Assembly (NCBI RefSeq): GCF_003966955.1
Contig: NZ_AP019367.1
Location: forward strand, 1,178,001 to 1,242,000
Source: Parolsenella catena
GTDB taxonomy: Bacteria > Actinomycetota > Coriobacteriia > Coriobacteriales > Atopobiaceae
Direction of reading: 5' to 3'
DNA: 64,000 bases
Part shown: positions 63,098 through 64,000 of the stretch, in pieces
How positions within the stretch are numbered: position 1 is the first letter of the stretch
Layout of the letters: each line of letters begins with the position of its first letter
Made by a program: the position numbers and the translations under genes
Notes under the pieces: generated by a model
Told to the model about the DNA's origin: nothing
Database searches by the model: none
What the model saw: the letters and a program-made list of their open reading frames with translations, nothing else

Positions 63098-64000
63098 GTG
63101 ACAACGTACCATAGCACGCGCTCGCGAAACGAATCCTTAACAAGCAAGCAGGCGATTCTCGAGGGTATCGCCCAGGACGGCGGCCTGTTCGTGCGCGACG
63201 ACGTTGCCGCGGGCGCGCCTTCGCTCGAGCAACTCCTCGCCGGCACCTATCAGGACCGCGCCCGCCTCGTGCTGGGGCACCTGCTCGACGACTTCACGGC
63301 CGAGGAGATCTCGACTTGCGTCGAGGCAGCCTACGGCGCCAACTTCGACTCCAAGCTCATCACCCCCGTGACGCCGTGCGGACAGGACTGGACGCTCGAG
63401 CTGTGGCACGGCCCCACGAGCGCGTTCAAGGACGTGGCACTGCAGATGCTGCCGCAGCTCATGCGCGTCTCGCGCGCCGGCGACGGGCGTCGCGTCATGA
63501 TCGTCACCGCCACGAGCGGCGACACCGGCAAGGCCGCGCTCGAGGGCTTCGCCGACGTCGAGGGCACGGGCGTCACCGTGTTCTACCCGCACGGCAAGGT
63601 CTCCGACATCCAGCGCCTGCAGATGGCCACGCAGCGCGGCGCCAACGTCGCCGTCTGCGCCATCGAGGGCAACTTCGACGACGCCCAGTCCGAGGTGAAG
63701 CGCATCTTCGCCGACGAGGCCCTGCGTGCCCGCCTCGCCGAGCGAAACGTCGTGCTCTCCAGCGCCAACTCCATCAACGTCGGGCGCCTCGTGCCGCAGG
63801 TCACCTACTACTTCGACGCCTACGCGCAGCTCGCCGCCGCCGGCGCCCTCAAGCCCGGCGACGCCATCGACTTCTGCGTTCCCACGGGCAACTTCGGCGA
63901 CGTGCTCGCCGGCTACTACGCCAAGCTCATGGGCCTGCCCGTGCGCACGCTCGTCGTGGCCTCGAACGCCAACGACGTGCTCACGGACTTCATCACCACC
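63098..64000 (+). CDS. thrC: Threonine synthase, 3' end cut by window
   Basis: Converts O-phosphohomoserine to threonine. The first 301 codons are present. PLP binding Lys is in HGPTSAFKDVALQML, and TATSGDTGKAALEGF and PTGNFGDVLAG are conserved. The GTG at 63098 follows AAGGAG by seven bases. It is divergent from lysC. A hairpin (CAGATGGGGC / GCCCCGTCTG) lies just upstream at 63044-63066 without a T-run, so it is not a clear attenuator. Confidence 0.95.
   Translation, partial: MTTYHSTRSRNESLTSKQAILEGIAQDGGLFVRDDVAAGAPSLEQLLAGTYQDRARLVLGHLLDDFTAEEISTCVEAAYGANFDSKLITPVTPCGQDWTLELWHGPTSAFKDVALQMLPQLMRVSRAGDGRRVMIVTATSGDTGKAALEGFADVEGTGVTVFYPHGKVSDIQRLQMATQRGANVAVCAIEGNFDDAQSEVKRIFADEALRARLAERNVVLSSANSINVGRLVPQVTYYFDAYAQLAAAGALKPGDAIDFCVPTGNFGDVLAGYYAKLMGLPVRTLVVASNANDVLTDFITT

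Overview
The window is a high-GC stretch of a bacterial chromosome. Gene content points to a Coriobacteriia actinobacterium of the Atopobiaceae/Olsenella type: an anaerobe with PTS sugar uptake, a group-B-like [FeFe] hydrogenase, NADP-type glutamate dehydrogenase, PEP carboxylase and many TTG/GTG starts. This placement is inferred from gene families and codon use, not from an rRNA gene. No prophage, CRISPR array, integron or conjugative module is visible. The only transposase gene is one IS200/IS605-type tnpA.

Layout. 0-13.5 kb: a truncated zinc-ribbon membrane protein, ppc, a phosphoglycolate phosphatase-like HAD gene, metY, the [FeFe] hydrogenase, a RluA-type pseudouridine synthase coupled to hisS, a threonine aldolase, a DMT permease and a second HAD hydrolase. 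13.6-20.2 kb: tRNA-Thr, a Gfo/Idh/MocA dehydrogenase, a four-gene thiamine(-precursor) uptake operon under a TPP riboswitch with an attenuator, and a polytopic membrane protein of unknown function. 20.4-27.4 kb: a MATE exporter, then an SDR / MFS / Gfo-Idh-MocA catabolic-looking cluster with a divergent LysR gene. 27.5-32.7 kb: an ABC/FtsX-like/methyltransferase operon and a YeiH-type exporter. 32.9-40.1 kb: metal-related modules, namely an atypical P1B ATPase with a small partner protein, and two ABC half-exporters facing an AraC gene across a DtxR-like dyad. 40.3-45.5 kb: a QueT/VUT-type transporter, an SDR, adenine deaminase, YitT and TRIC-type membrane proteins. 45.5-50.8 kb: clpX, clpP, tig, tRNA-Leu and gdhA. 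51-57 kb: a lipid kinase, tRNA-Gly/Pro, the IS200-like element, ptsH-ptsI, fruK and a fructose-family EIIA. 57.3-64 kb: a tRNA cluster (Lys, Lys, His / Arg), a feoA-feoB fusion, asd-lysC and the start of threonine synthase.

How parts work together. ptsI/ptsH feed phosphate to the EIIA, and fruK takes the resulting fructose 1-phosphate. asd-lysC and the divergent thrC form the aspartate-to-threonine branch, with metY for homocysteine. clpX/clpP/tig form the usual protein quality-control block. FeoAB, the AraC/ABC pair and the P1B ATPase handle metals, two of them beside dyads that look like DtxR-family sites.

The most unusual feature is a set of short intergenic palindromic repeats (25-40 bp, several subfamilies) lying within a few bases of stop codons. 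In two genes they are read as extra C-terminal residues, once as a perfect 33-bp tandem duplication of 11 codons. A second repeat family occurs around the thiamine operon. Neither is explained by the genes themselves. They may be REP-like elements mobilised by a tyrosine transposase in trans.
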